From Anaerolineae bacterium (GTDB lineage Bacteria; Chloroflexota; Anaerolineae; 4572-78; J111), in assembly GCA_023151115.1 (NCBI GenBank), contig JAKLJP010000005.1, positions 211,278 through 275,277 on the forward strand: a stretch of DNA of 64,000 bases, given 5' to 3'. Within the stretch, counting starts at the first letter, position 1. Every line of letters begins with the position of its first letter. The translations under genes and the position numbers were made by a program. The notes under the pieces were generated by a model that saw only the letters and a list, made by a program, of their open reading frames with translations, did not search any database and was not told the origin of the DNA. Below are positions 15,839-23,264 of this stretch, piece after piece.

Positions 15839-17344
15839 ATGACACAAAATTACGACAACGACCTTCAATCTATCCAGGAAGCCCGCAGCCTGGCCGAAGC
15901 GGCCTATGAGGCTCAGCAGAAATTTTTTCGCTTCAGCCAGGAGCAGGTAGACCGGGTTTGCCAGGCCATGGCCGATGCCGCCTACCGCGAGTCGGCCCGG
16001 CTGGGGCAGATGGCCTCTGAGGAAACCGGCTACGGGATTCCGCGCCACAAGATGCTCAAAAACCACCTGGGCAGCAGGTTTTTGTGGGAAGCGATCAAAA
16101 ATATCAAAACGGTCGGGGTGATTAATGAAGACCGGGCCAGGGGCATTATCGAAATCGGCTGGCCGATGGGTGTGGTGGCGGCGGTCAGCCCCAGTACCAA
16201 CCCCACTTCGACGGTGATGTATAAAACCCTGGTGTCGGTCAAGGCCCGCAACGGCGTGGTTCACGCGCCCCATCCCGCGGCGGCTAAATGCTGCGTCGAA
16301 ACGGCGCGGGTCATGGCCGAGGCCGGCGAAGCAGCCGGAATGCCGCCTGGATTGGTCGGCTGTATGTCCAAAATCTCGCTGCAAGGCTCGCAGGAGTTGA
16401 TGCGGCACAAACGCATCTCGGTGATCGTGGCAACTGGCGGCTCGGAGATTGTGCGGGTGGCCCACAGCATGGGCAAACCGGCTTACGGCGTCGGGCCGGG
16501 CAACGTGCCCTGCTACGTAGACCGCAGCGCCGACATCAAGCAGGCAGCCTATTACATTGTTTCCAGCAAGGCATTTGATAACTCGGTCATCTGCGCCACC
16601 GAGCAGGCGGTCATTGCCGACAAACCGATTGCCGCCCAACTGCGGGCCGAGATGGAACGGCTGGGCGCTTATTTTGTCAACCCGGAGCAGGCGGCGGCCC
16701 TGGCCACGGCCCTCTTTTCGCCAACGGGCGTGATCTATCCGCGCAGCGTGGGCCAGACGCCGCAAAAGTTGGCAGAGATGGCCGGTATCCAGATTCCGGC
16801 TTCGGCCAAAATTTTGGTCGCGCCGTTGAGCAAGGTCGGCAAAGAGGAGCCGCTTTCGCGGGAAAAGCTGACCACCGTATTGGGCTGGTATGAAGCCGAC
16901 GGCTGGGAAGCGGGCTGCGAGCGCTGCATCGAGATGATTCGTTTTGGCGGCAGGGGACACACCCTGGTCATCCATGCCACCGACGAAAACGTGATTTTGC
17001 AATTTGGTCTGGAAAAACCGGTCTTTCGCATCCTGGTCAACACGATGGGTACGCTTGGCTCGGTCGGCTACACTACCAACCTGATGCCCTCGATGACCCT
17101 CGGTTCCGGCGGCATCGGCGGCTCGATCAGCGGTGACAATATCACCACCACCCATTTGATGAACATCAAACGGGTGGCCTACGGCGTCCGTACCCCGCCG
17201 GCGGAGGCGATGGTGGATGCCGCCGCCACCCCCCCCCCTCCCCCCCCGTTCACGGGGGGGCAAGGGGGGGTCAGCCAGGCCGAAGTCGAGGCGATTGTCC
17301 GGGCGGTGATCGAGGAGGTTTTGGGCCGGAAGGGAGGATATTGA
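15839..17344 (+). CDS. eutE: Acylating acetaldehyde dehydrogenase with C-terminal encapsulation helix
   Basis: Converts acetaldehyde, CoA and NAD+ to acetyl-CoA inside the compartment. 501 residues from the ATG at 15839. The catalytic Cys is about residue 252 in NSVICATEQ; GVGPGNVPCYVD and LGSGGIGGSISGDN are family hallmarks shared with EutE/PduP and AdhE. The C-terminus is unusual: after residue 455 a proline run encoded by C10-T-C8 leads into an amphipathic helix at about 478-497 (AEVEAIVRAVIEEVLGRK), which looks like an encapsulation peptide. In most EutE/PduP proteins this peptide is N-terminal. Slippage in the C tract would remove the helix from the reading frame. Confidence 0.93.
   Translation: MTQNYDNDLQSIQEARSLAEAAYEAQQKFFRFSQEQVDRVCQAMADAAYRESARLGQMASEETGYGIPRHKMLKNHLGSRFLWEAIKNIKTVGVINEDRARGIIEIGWPMGVVAAVSPSTNPTSTVMYKTLVSVKARNGVVHAPHPAAAKCCVETARVMAEAGEAAGMPPGLVGCMSKISLQGSQELMRHKRISVIVATGGSEIVRVAHSMGKPAYGVGPGNVPCYVDRSADIKQAAYYIVSSKAFDNSVICATEQAVIADKPIAAQLRAEMERLGAYFVNPEQAAALATALFSPTGVIYPRSVGQTPQKLAEMAGIQIPASAKILVAPLSKVGKEEPLSREKLTTVLGWYEADGWEAGCERCIEMIRFGGRGHTLVIHATDENVILQFGLEKPVFRILVNTMGTLGSVGYTTNLMPSMTLGSGGIGGSISGDNITTTHLMNIKRVAYGVRTPPAEAMVDAAATPPPPPPFTGGQGGVSQAEVEAIVRAVIEEVLGRKGGY
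17222..17271 (+). repeat. Homopolymer tract cluster in eutE (C10, C8, G7, G7)
   Basis: A run of ten C, a T, eight C, then GTTCAC, seven G, CAA and seven G, all within the linker that precedes the C-terminal helix of EutE. The C and G runs can also pair as a hairpin. Confidence 0.8.
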
Positions 17345-17350
17345 TAACTG

Positions 17351-17551
17351 ATGCCACCCCGAAAATCAACCGGCGGTAATAAGCCACCTCCCGAAGGAGG
17401 AGATACCGGCACGGCCAAACCAAAACGAACCCGGCCCAAACTGCCCGCCCCCGAAGCACCGGCGGCGCTGGTCCCGGCCACCACACCAACTGTCACTGAA
17501 GCAACACCAACTCATATAAGTGAATCTTCACAACCAAAGGAGAAAAAAACA
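17351..17551 (+). other. In-frame upstream extension of the shell-protein gene
   Basis: An open, in-frame stretch of 67 codons precedes the shell protein start at 17552. It starts with ATG at 17351, 6 bp after eutE, and encodes a basic Pro/Ala/Thr-rich segment ([18 protein letters not shown]). A GGGAGG lies about 13 bp before this ATG. It could give a second, N-terminally extended shell protein, comparable in layout to PduB/PduB', or it may simply be untranslated. Confidence 0.4.
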
Positions 17552-17866
17552 ATGGTAGATATTCAAATGATTGCCCTGGGCATGGTCGAAACCAAAGGTT
17601 TGATCGGCGCGATTGAAGCTGCCGATGCCATGGTCAAAGCCGCCAACGTCAAGCTCATCGGCAGTGAGTACATCGGCGGCGGCTTTGTGACCGTGATGGT
17701 GCGCGGCGATGTGGGCGCGGTCAAGGCCGCCACCGACGCCGGCGCTGCCGCCGCCAAGCGCGTCGGCGAGCTGGTTTCAGTCCACGTCATCCCGCGCCCG
17801 CACTCCGACGTGGAGATGATTCTGCCCAAGGACAGCAAGGGCAGCGCCGGCGGACGCTCTGGCTGA
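17552..17866 (+). CDS. eutM: BMC hexameric shell protein (EutM/PduA type)
   Basis: Single-BMC-domain protein of 104 residues that forms hexameric facet tiles. It begins [20 protein letters not shown] and contains [40 protein letters not shown] and [12 protein letters not shown], classic for EutM/PduA/PduJ. AAAGGAG seven bases before the ATG supports this start. An in-frame extension back to 17351 is possible. It is the only hexamer-type shell gene in the locus. Confidence 0.95.
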   Translation: MVDIQMIALGMVETKGLIGAIEAADAMVKAANVKLIGSEYIGGGFVTVMVRGDVGAVKAATDAGAAAAKRVGELVSVHVIPRPHSDVEMILPKDSKGSAGGRSG

Positions 17867-17954
17867 TGAGGCGAAGAGGCGAGGACGTGAGGAAGCGGAG
17901 AGCGTTTTTAGCCAACTTTCATCGCTTCATCGCCTCATCGTTTCTTCGCCTCAT
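17867..17954. repeat. GAGGCGAAG/CTTCGCCTC palindromic repeat
   Basis: GGCGAAGAGGCGAGGACG words face CATCGCCTCATCG and TTCGCCTC words. Same word family at 41101-41182. Confidence 0.6.
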
Positions 17955-17969
17955 TAAAGGAGAATCACT

Positions 17970-18527
17970 GTGGCTCAATTCTTCACCGCAGCCGATATTC
18001 GCCGTTTGGCTCAAGCGCCGGAGGGACATTACCTGCTGCTGGCCCCGGATGACCGGATTACGCCCGAAGCCCTCGACGTGGCCCGCGCCCTCGGAGTACA
18101 AGTTCACCGAGAGGGTGATGGCTCGGGCAGCAACGGTCTGCCACCGCTGGTCGGCAAAAGTGCCCGGCCGGGACGCGGTTTAACTCTGGTCAGAGCCGAC
18201 TCGGTGCGGATGACGCCGTTTGCTTTCAACGTCAACCGGCCGGACATGAACATCCAGGTAACTGACGTGATTACGGCGGCGCACGGGTCGCCGATGGCCG
18301 CCGGTTTTATGACCTGGGGCCAGGGTTCTTTCCCCTGGACGCTCAACTACGACGAAATTGATTTTGTCATTGACGGGCAACTGGAAGTGCGGCTGGATAA
18401 CCAGGTGGTCATCGGCAACCCCGGCGACGTAATTTACATTCCCAAAGGCAGCAATATCTTTTTTGGCTCGCCCAGCTTTGCCAAAGTGTTTTATGTCACC
18501 TTTCCGGCAGAATGGGAGACGCAATAA
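17970..18527 (+). CDS. eutQ: EutQ-like cupin protein
   Basis: 185 residues, starting with GTG after AAAGGAG. The C-terminal half is a cupin (DEIDFVIDGQLEVRLDNQ, NPGDVIYIPKGSNIFF, VFYVTFPAEW) that matches EutQ, reported to have acetate kinase activity and to help assemble the compartment in Salmonella. The N-terminal part (FTAADIRRLAQAPEGHYLLL, ITPEALDVARALGVQV) resembles the N-terminal module of the small protein at 21885. An acetate kinase role here would fit acetyl-phosphate use, but no phosphotransacetylase is in the window. Confidence 0.88.
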   Translation: MAQFFTAADIRRLAQAPEGHYLLLAPDDRITPEALDVARALGVQVHREGDGSGSNGLPPLVGKSARPGRGLTLVRADSVRMTPFAFNVNRPDMNIQVTDVITAAHGSPMAAGFMTWGQGSFPWTLNYDEIDFVIDGQLEVRLDNQVVIGNPGDVIYIPKGSNIFFGSPSFAKVFYVTFPAEWETQ

Positions 18528-18532
18528 GCGTC

Positions 18533-19414
18533 ATGAACCCACAACTTGATACCTTCCTGGCCCAAGCGCAGAGCGTGATGGTTGGGGAACTTAATGGCTC
18601 GTCGTCAAAGCAGGAAACCAAAGCAAGCTTTGGACTCCCAACCGAAGAAGAGGATCCCTGGGACAAGTCCCAGCCCCGCGTTCACGTGGGCGTTGACCTG
18701 GGGACGGCCTACACCGTGCTGGCGGTGCTGGATGAACAAATGCAGCCGCTGGCCGGAGAGTACCGTTTTGCCCAGATTGTGCGCGATGGGTTGGTAGTTG
18801 ACTTTCACGGAGCGATCAGTCTGCTGCGCGAGCTGAAGCAAAATGTGGAAGCGCGGCTGGGCTTTGAGTTGACGACCGCCGCCACCACCTACCCGCCCGG
18901 CGTGCCGGGAACGGAAGTGCGGGCCACCCGCCACGTGGTCGAAGCCGCCGGGTTTGAGGTGGCGCATGTGGTGGACGAACCGACCGCCGCCAATGCCGTT
19001 TTACAAATCGAGAACGGGGCGGTGGTGGATGTGGGCGGCGGTACCACCGGAATTGCCATCTTTCGCCAGGGCCAGGTCATCTACACCGCCGACGAAGCCA
19101 CCGGCGGAACCCATTTTTCGCTGGTGATTGCCGGGGCGATGAACCTTGAATTTGAAAAAGCCGAGGCGTTGAAAAAAGACCCGCGCCAGCATAAACGGCT
19201 TTTTCCCATCGTCCGCCCGGTGATGGAAAAGGTGGGCAGCATTGTGGCCCGCCACATCGCCGCCCATCCGGTCGAAACGATTTATCTGGTTGGCGGCACA
19301 GCCCTTTTCAGCGGCATCGAGCGGGTAGTACAAGAAGTGACCGGGGTTCCTACGGTTATTCCCGGCCATCCTTTGTTTGTCACGCCGTTGGGTGTGGCGA
19401 TGCACGACACGTGA
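18533..19414 (+). CDS. eutJ: EutJ, Hsp70-like ethanolamine utilisation chaperone
   Basis: About 293 residues with an actin/Hsp70-type ATPase: VHVGVDLGTAYTVLAVLD, VVDEPTAANAVLQ, VVDVGGGTTGIAIF and IYLVGGTALFSGIE, the pattern of EutJ. Two starts are possible, 18512 (inside the end of eutQ) or 18533; the later ATG is given because the earlier one has no ribosome site. The N-terminus has an extra stretch of about 40 polar residues (GSSSKQETK, EEEDPWDK) before the ATPase domain. Its exact role is unknown; it is probably a chaperone for lyase or shell assembly. Confidence 0.92.
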   Translation: MNPQLDTFLAQAQSVMVGELNGSSSKQETKASFGLPTEEEDPWDKSQPRVHVGVDLGTAYTVLAVLDEQMQPLAGEYRFAQIVRDGLVVDFHGAISLLRELKQNVEARLGFELTTAATTYPPGVPGTEVRATRHVVEAAGFEVAHVVDEPTAANAVLQIENGAVVDVGGGTTGIAIFRQGQVIYTADEATGGTHFSLVIAGAMNLEFEKAEALKKDPRQHKRLFPIVRPVMEKVGSIVARHIAAHPVETIYLVGGTALFSGIERVVQEVTGVPTVIPGHPLFVTPLGVAMHDT

Positions 19415-19460
19415 TGCGTGATACGTGATGCGTGAGAAAATTCTTACGCATCACGTATCA
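19410..19460. repeat. GTGATGCGTGATACG hairpin repeat
   Basis: TGATGCGTGATACGTGATGCG faces TTACGCATCACGTATCA across a short A/T loop. It overlaps the eutJ stop. Same words as 14999-15063 and 42829-42880. Confidence 0.7.
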
Positions 19461-19497
19461 AATTATTACCGTAAACTTTTAATTGAGGTATTTTCCT

Positions 19498-20124
19498 ATG
19501 GCCGGCGAATTTCAACTTCGGGTTTACTGTTATCTGGATCGAACCCAACCCCAATACGCTTCGTTTGTGGGTACGGTCACCCAGGGCGATTTGATGATTG
19601 AGGGCATGGCCTCGTTGTACATCGAGGTGGCTCCGGGCAACGAGGTTTTTAGCATGGTGGATGTGGCCGTGAAAGCCACCGAGGCCCGACCCGGCGCACA
19701 GATTGTCGAGCGCGAGTTTGGCATGTTTGAAATTCACTCGCAATCGCAGGAGGCTGTGCTGCAAGCCGGGGCGATGGTGTTACAGCGGTTGGGGCTGGAA
19801 GCAACCGACCGGATCAAGCCCCAGGTGGCTTCGGTGCAGTTGATCACCAATGTGGACCCGTACCAGGCCCAGTTACTCAACCGCTTCCGGCGCGGCTCGA
19901 TGCTGGTGGCCGGGGAAACCTTGCTGGTCCTGGAGGTCGCTCCGGCGGCCTACATCAATATCGCCGCCAACGAGGCCGAGAAACGGGCCAATATCAAACT
20001 GCTCCATATCTCTTCGGTGGGCCGGTTTGGCCGCATGTGGATGAGCGGGACCGAATCAGAAATGATGACCGCCAAAACCGCGGCCATCGCGGCCATTGAG
20101 AGTATGGAGGGGAGAGCAGGGTAA
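19498..20124 (+). CDS. Tandem-BMC-domain trimer shell protein (BMC-T)
   Basis: 208 residues with two BMC-like halves: residues about 1-100 (YLDRTQPQYASFVGT, VAPGNEVFSMVDVAVKA, IVEREFGMFEIHS) and about 105-200 (VASVQLITNVDPYQAQLLNR, LVLEVAPAAYINIAANEAEK). It resembles the circularly permuted trimer proteins of the Haliangium BMC more than PduT or EutK, and no Fe-S cysteine is present in the pore region. With EutL and EutM it would give a shell of two trimer types plus one hexamer. Starts at 19498 after TTGAGG. It is the last gene before the IS. Confidence 0.85.
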   Translation: MAGEFQLRVYCYLDRTQPQYASFVGTVTQGDLMIEGMASLYIEVAPGNEVFSMVDVAVKATEARPGAQIVEREFGMFEIHSQSQEAVLQAGAMVLQRLGLEATDRIKPQVASVQLITNVDPYQAQLLNRFRRGSMLVAGETLLVLEVAPAAYINIAANEAEKRANIKLLHISSVGRFGRMWMSGTESEMMTAKTAAIAAIESMEGRAG

Positions 20125-20160
20125 CAGAGTAGCAGGTAGCAAGGTAGCATCAAGAAATTT
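20113..20160. repeat. Left arm of a GTAGCAAG palindrome split by the IS
   Basis: GTAGCAGGTAGCAAGGTAGC words; the complementary arm TGCTACCCTGCTACTTGCTAC lies at 21835-21864 on the other side of the IS. The target duplication AGAAATTT (20153-20160) is the apex of the former hairpin. Confidence 0.7.
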
Positions 20161-21826
20161 GTTAGCGCGCCAAACCGATGGGGTGGCACTTGAAAAAAAA
20201 TGGCTCATGGAATATCCTCGATGTCTCTACACCGCCGCGAGGCGATCATCGGGAGATTCACATGAGCCACTTGGTAATGATGATAGCCCGGATTGACGGA
20301 TTTGACAATCCGGGGCAATTGACCGAAATCTGGCGACAAGCCATGCCGGCCGTTGAGTTGAGGGGGCTGGAGCCAGAGCAATACTTGGATGGGCTGGAAG
20401 AGACGGTCATGGAAGTTGGTTGGCAGGCGATGCGGCAGTTGTTGGTGGAGCAGTGGCGTTTGACCGATCAGCAGTTGGTGGCCCGTTTTCGTCAGGAACA
20501 GGCTGGAGCGACGAGTGGGGACGGGTACGATCCACTGAAAGTAGCCAGTCGGTTGGGGGTGGTGCAATTGCCGCGCCAGGTGTGCTACCTGCCGGGAGAG
20601 AAGAGCCACGTTTTGCCAGGCAATGCTGGCTTGCCGGAGCACACCGGTCAGGTGACCACACGAGGACTGCAAGAGTGGGTCTGCTTGTTGCCTCAAGAGC
20701 TGCCCTTTGACAGCAGTGCCCGGCTGTTGGGGTGGATGAGCCACGACCCGGCGGTGATGTCCGAAACGCAGACCCGCCGCTGGGTCAGCCAGCATGGTCA
20801 ATTGATCCGCCAGGCCGAACAAGCGGAAGTGACGGCCTTGCAAGAACGGTCGGATTTGGCCGGGCTGACGGCCCAATTGCAGCCAGCCAGCGAACCCCGA
20901 CGACCGGCAGCCTGGGCGGCGGAACTGAACCAGGCGGTCGAAACCGCCCTGGCTCAGGCCGACCCGCAGCCGCCTGAAGGGGTCAGCCCGGCTGACTGGG
21001 AGCGGGTCATCCAGGTGCGGCGCACCGAGGCCACCACGACCGCCGCTCGTTTGCGGCAGCTGGGACCAACCCTCAAACCCGACGAAGTGGTGGCCAGTGT
21101 GGATGATATTGGGGTCAGACGACCCGAAAAACGGCGTTTCCTGGAAGTGCGCACGGCCTACGTGCGGACTGCAACTGGCTATCGCTACTTGAGTGGTTCG
21201 GCTGACCTGGTCTTGGCTCAATTGTGGTTGTTGTTGCGGCTGTGTGGCGGGGGACTGACCGCTAAAATCACCCTCTTGGGGGATGGGGCCCGCTGGATTG
21301 CTCACTTTTTTCAAGAACAGTTGGTGACCTGGCCCATGACCGTCTTGATCTTGGACTGGTATCATTGCCGTAAAAAATGCTATGACTTGACCAGCCTGAT
21401 CTGTCGCGGTCGCCTGGCCAAAGCCCACTTGTTGGGGTCGCTCCTCAGTCATCTCTGGCGCGGTCAGGTCAGTGAGGCCATCTCCCTCCTGGAACAATAC
21501 CGGCCCCAAACCAAGAACGAGGCTAAACTCGATGAATTGATCAGCTACTTGCGCAACCGCCAGCCCTACCTTCCCAACTACCATGACCGCCGCGCCCAAC
21601 GCCAGTATATCGGCAGCGCCCACGTCGAAAAAGGCAACGATTTGATCGTCGCTCGCCGCCAGAAACATCAGGGCATGCACTGGAGTGAAGCCACCAGCGA
21701 TGGCCTGGCCGCCTTGCGTACCCTGCTGCTTAATGGAGGCTGGGATTTGTACTGGCAAAAACATCAAGTCTTACCTTTGGCTACTCAAACGTCAACGTGA
21801 TGACCCCATCACTTTGGCGCGCTAAC
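20161..21826 (+). mobile_element. Intact insertion sequence, 1666 bp, with 8-bp target duplication
   Basis: Terminal inverted repeats are GTTAGCGCGCCAAA at 20161-20174 and its complement at 21813-21826, perfect over 14 bp. They continue after two mismatches with GATGGGGT, 24 bp in total. AGAAATTT flanks both ends (20153-20160 and 21827-21834). One transposase gene fills the element. Clean ends and duplication suggest a recent insertion. Family is uncertain; ISKra4-like is my best guess. Confidence 0.9.
20262..21800 (+). CDS. Transposase of the IS at 20161-21826 (ISKra4-like)
   Basis: Up to 540 residues if started at 20178, but that start lies in the terminal repeat. The ATG at 20262 follows GGGAGATTCAC and gives 512 residues. 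A DDE-type core is suggested by SVDDIGVRRPEK, ITLLGDGARWIAHFF, LILDWYHCRKKCYDL and HVEKGNDLIVARRQKHQGM. The N-terminal 130 residues are poorly conserved-looking and may bind DNA. It separates the BMC-T gene from the small BMC-associated gene and has no role in ethanolamine use. Confidence 0.85.
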   Translation: MSHLVMMIARIDGFDNPGQLTEIWRQAMPAVELRGLEPEQYLDGLEETVMEVGWQAMRQLLVEQWRLTDQQLVARFRQEQAGATSGDGYDPLKVASRLGVVQLPRQVCYLPGEKSHVLPGNAGLPEHTGQVTTRGLQEWVCLLPQELPFDSSARLLGWMSHDPAVMSETQTRRWVSQHGQLIRQAEQAEVTALQERSDLAGLTAQLQPASEPRRPAAWAAELNQAVETALAQADPQPPEGVSPADWERVIQVRRTEATTTAARLRQLGPTLKPDEVVASVDDIGVRRPEKRRFLEVRTAYVRTATGYRYLSGSADLVLAQLWLLLRLCGGGLTAKITLLGDGARWIAHFFQEQLVTWPMTVLILDWYHCRKKCYDLTSLICRGRLAKAHLLGSLLSHLWRGQVSEAISLLEQYRPQTKNEAKLDELISYLRNRQPYLPNYHDRRAQRQYIGSAHVEKGNDLIVARRQKHQGMHWSEATSDGLAALRTLLLNGGWDLYWQKHQVLPLATQTST

Positions 21827-21834
21827 AGAAATTT

Positions 21835-21864
21835 TGCTACCCTGCTACTTGCTACTTGCTACTT
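21835..21864. repeat. Right arm of the split GTAGCAAG palindrome
   Basis: Complement of 20113-20152; before IS insertion the two formed one hairpin between the BMC-T gene and the next gene. Confidence 0.65.
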
Positions 21865-21884
21865 GGCGACACGGAGTGACTACG

Positions 21885-22256
21885 ATGAAAACCTTCTACA
21901 CCGAACGCGACATCAGCGATATGCACGCTCGGGGCGTGACCGAAATTGAGATTGACGACGATGTGGTGCTAACCGACCTGGCTCGCGATAAAGCCATTGC
22001 CCTGGGGCTGAAGATGAAATTGGTCAGCCAGCGCAGCGGCCAACCTGACGCCCTGCCGCGTCTGGCCGTCGCCGGGCAGATGCAACTGCCCCCGGCAGTG
22101 GTCGGCCCGGCTTCTCCCCTGCCGCCCCCCCCCCCCACCCCCACCGATCTGGCCGAGCAAGTTAAATCTGCTGTAATTGCCCGCCTGGGGACCACAGCCC
22201 ACAACGACCTGTTGGATCAGGTCATTCCGCAGGTTTTGGCCCGCCTCGGTAAATAG
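21885..22256 (+). CDS. Small BMC-associated protein with Pro linker and C-terminal helices
   Basis: 123 residues from ATG 21885 (CGGAGTGA upstream). The N-terminal 45 residues (FYTERDISDMHARGVTEIEI, VVLTDLARDKAIALGLKMKL) resemble the N-terminal module of EutQ-type proteins. A proline-rich linker follows, encoded by a C12 tract (22125-22136), then a C-terminal helical segment (LAEQVKSAVIARLGT, LLDQVIPQVLARLGK) that looks like one or two encapsulation or scaffold helices. Probably links cargo to shell. I cannot name an experimentally studied homologue. It was cut off from the eut run by the IS. Confidence 0.75.
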   Translation: MKTFYTERDISDMHARGVTEIEIDDDVVLTDLARDKAIALGLKMKLVSQRSGQPDALPRLAVAGQMQLPPAVVGPASPLPPPPPTPTDLAEQVKSAVIARLGTTAHNDLLDQVIPQVLARLGK

Positions 22257-22301
22257 AGATTAGAGATTAGAGATTAATAATCTCCAATCTCTAATCTCCC
22301 G
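22256..22301. repeat. GAGATTA/TAATCTC palindrome
   Basis: AGAGATTAGAGATTA words face AATCTCCAATCTCTAATCTCC words. Same word family at 44618-44667. Confidence 0.7.
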
Positions 22302-22316
22302 CCTCCCGAAACTGCC

Positions 22317-22982
22317 ATGAAGATTCAAAAGCTCATCCTACCGGCCATCGGCTTGCTTTTCGCTGGCCTGGGGGCGCTGGTGGTGTGGTATTTTGCGCCC
22401 TCGTTTAATCAGGCGGCGGCGCGGGTTGAGCGGTTGTCGCCTTTGACCGCAGCCCTGCTGGCCGAGAGTCCTTTGGGCCAGGAAGGATTGATCGAGGGCC
22501 GCGTCAGCGAGCGCAACCCGCTTCACTTTCGTTTGTTTGTGGCCTATGTGCGCTATGAGTATCGAGGCCGGGACGACGACAACGATAATGAGGTCAAATG
22601 GGTGGAGGATGAGCGGGTCACGCCGGCCCTGCTGCTGGATTTGCCGGGAGGCCGGGTTCAGCTTGCCAACAACGATTACAGTCTCCAGGGGAAGCTGGTC
22701 ACGTGGCAGTCGGAACCGACGCTGAACTGGGACAGTTGGAGCGGGGAAGGCACCAAATCTTATGAGGGTCTGGAGCGAGGCAATCCAGTTTTGGCCGTCG
22801 GCACGGTAGTCGAGGGAGCAACCGGGCGCGAATTTCGAGCGGAGTGGTTGTATGGCGGTAATCAGGCCGCCTACATCGAGGAGCAGCGCACCTCAGCCGA
22901 AATTGCCCGCTGGGTGGGCCTGGTCTTTCTCCTGATCGGGGCAGTCATTTTCGGCGTGGGGGTCTGGGTATGGCTCAGGTAA
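22317..22982 (+). CDS. Hypothetical two-TM membrane protein with GIDE-like middle domain
   Basis: 221 residues. Hydrophobic helices at about 7-27 and 196-218 enclose a soluble domain (GLIEGRVSERNPL, FVAYVRYEYRGR, LLDLPGGRVQL, GNPVLAVGTVVEG). The pattern of a beta-rich domain between terminal membrane helices recalls the GIDE/MUL1-like membrane proteins of bacteria, but this is a weak resemblance and no RING is present. The soluble part would face outward or inward depending on topology. No functional link to the eut genes is evident. Confidence 0.6.
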   Translation: MKIQKLILPAIGLLFAGLGALVVWYFAPSFNQAAARVERLSPLTAALLAESPLGQEGLIEGRVSERNPLHFRLFVAYVRYEYRGRDDDNDNEVKWVEDERVTPALLLDLPGGRVQLANNDYSLQGKLVTWQSEPTLNWDSWSGEGTKSYEGLERGNPVLAVGTVVEGATGREFRAEWLYGGNQAAYIEEQRTSAEIARWVGLVFLLIGAVIFGVGVWVWLR

Positions 22983-22995
22983 TACCATAGCAACC

Positions 22996-23142
22996 GATTA
23001 TGCGTAATTGGATGGGCGGGGCTGAAGCCACCGCCCTGAAAGGGCAAAGGACGCTGAAGCGCCCTAACTCTTCAGCCCGGAGGGCTTTGCTCTCTCAGCG
23101 CGATGGCTTCTAGCCTCGCGCCTCAATGAATTACGCATAATC
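22996..23142. repeat. MITE-like palindromic element, copy 1
   Basis: A perfect 14-bp terminal inverted repeat (GATTATGCGTAATT 22996-23009, AATTACGCATAATC 23129-23142) encloses internal hairpins. The inner 25-bp word starting AGGGCAAAGGACGCTGAAGC (23041-23065) recurs exactly at 54471-54495, and the following TCAGC-CGATGGCTT part also recurs there. No gene in 22983-23264. Confidence 0.7.
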
Positions 23143-23185
23143 CGTTATAGTAGTTTGAATCCTCGTACATTGAGCAAGAATTTTA

Positions 23186-23246
23186 CCACGAATTGCACTA
23201 ACCTTCGGTACGAAAATCTTTTAGTGAAAATTCGTGCAATTCGTGG
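23186..23246. repeat. Inverted repeat CCACGAATTGCAC
   Basis: CCACGAATTGCAC (23186-23198) and GTGCAATTCGTGG (23234-23246), perfect 13 bp with a 35-nt loop, in the gap where the + and - strand genes converge. Confidence 0.6.
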
Positions 23247-23264
23247 CGATTTCAGCTTTCTCTG

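Noticed and set aside
15809..17263. A 484-codon open frame on the reverse strand opposite eutE
   Set aside because: It mirrors a GC-rich coding frame; low-complexity His/Arg-rich product with no recognisable domain, whereas the + strand encodes an unmistakable EutE.
20205..21767. A 520-codon reverse-strand frame inside the IS
   Set aside because: Antisense to the transposase gene; no family features; the terminal repeats and target duplication support the + strand transposase.
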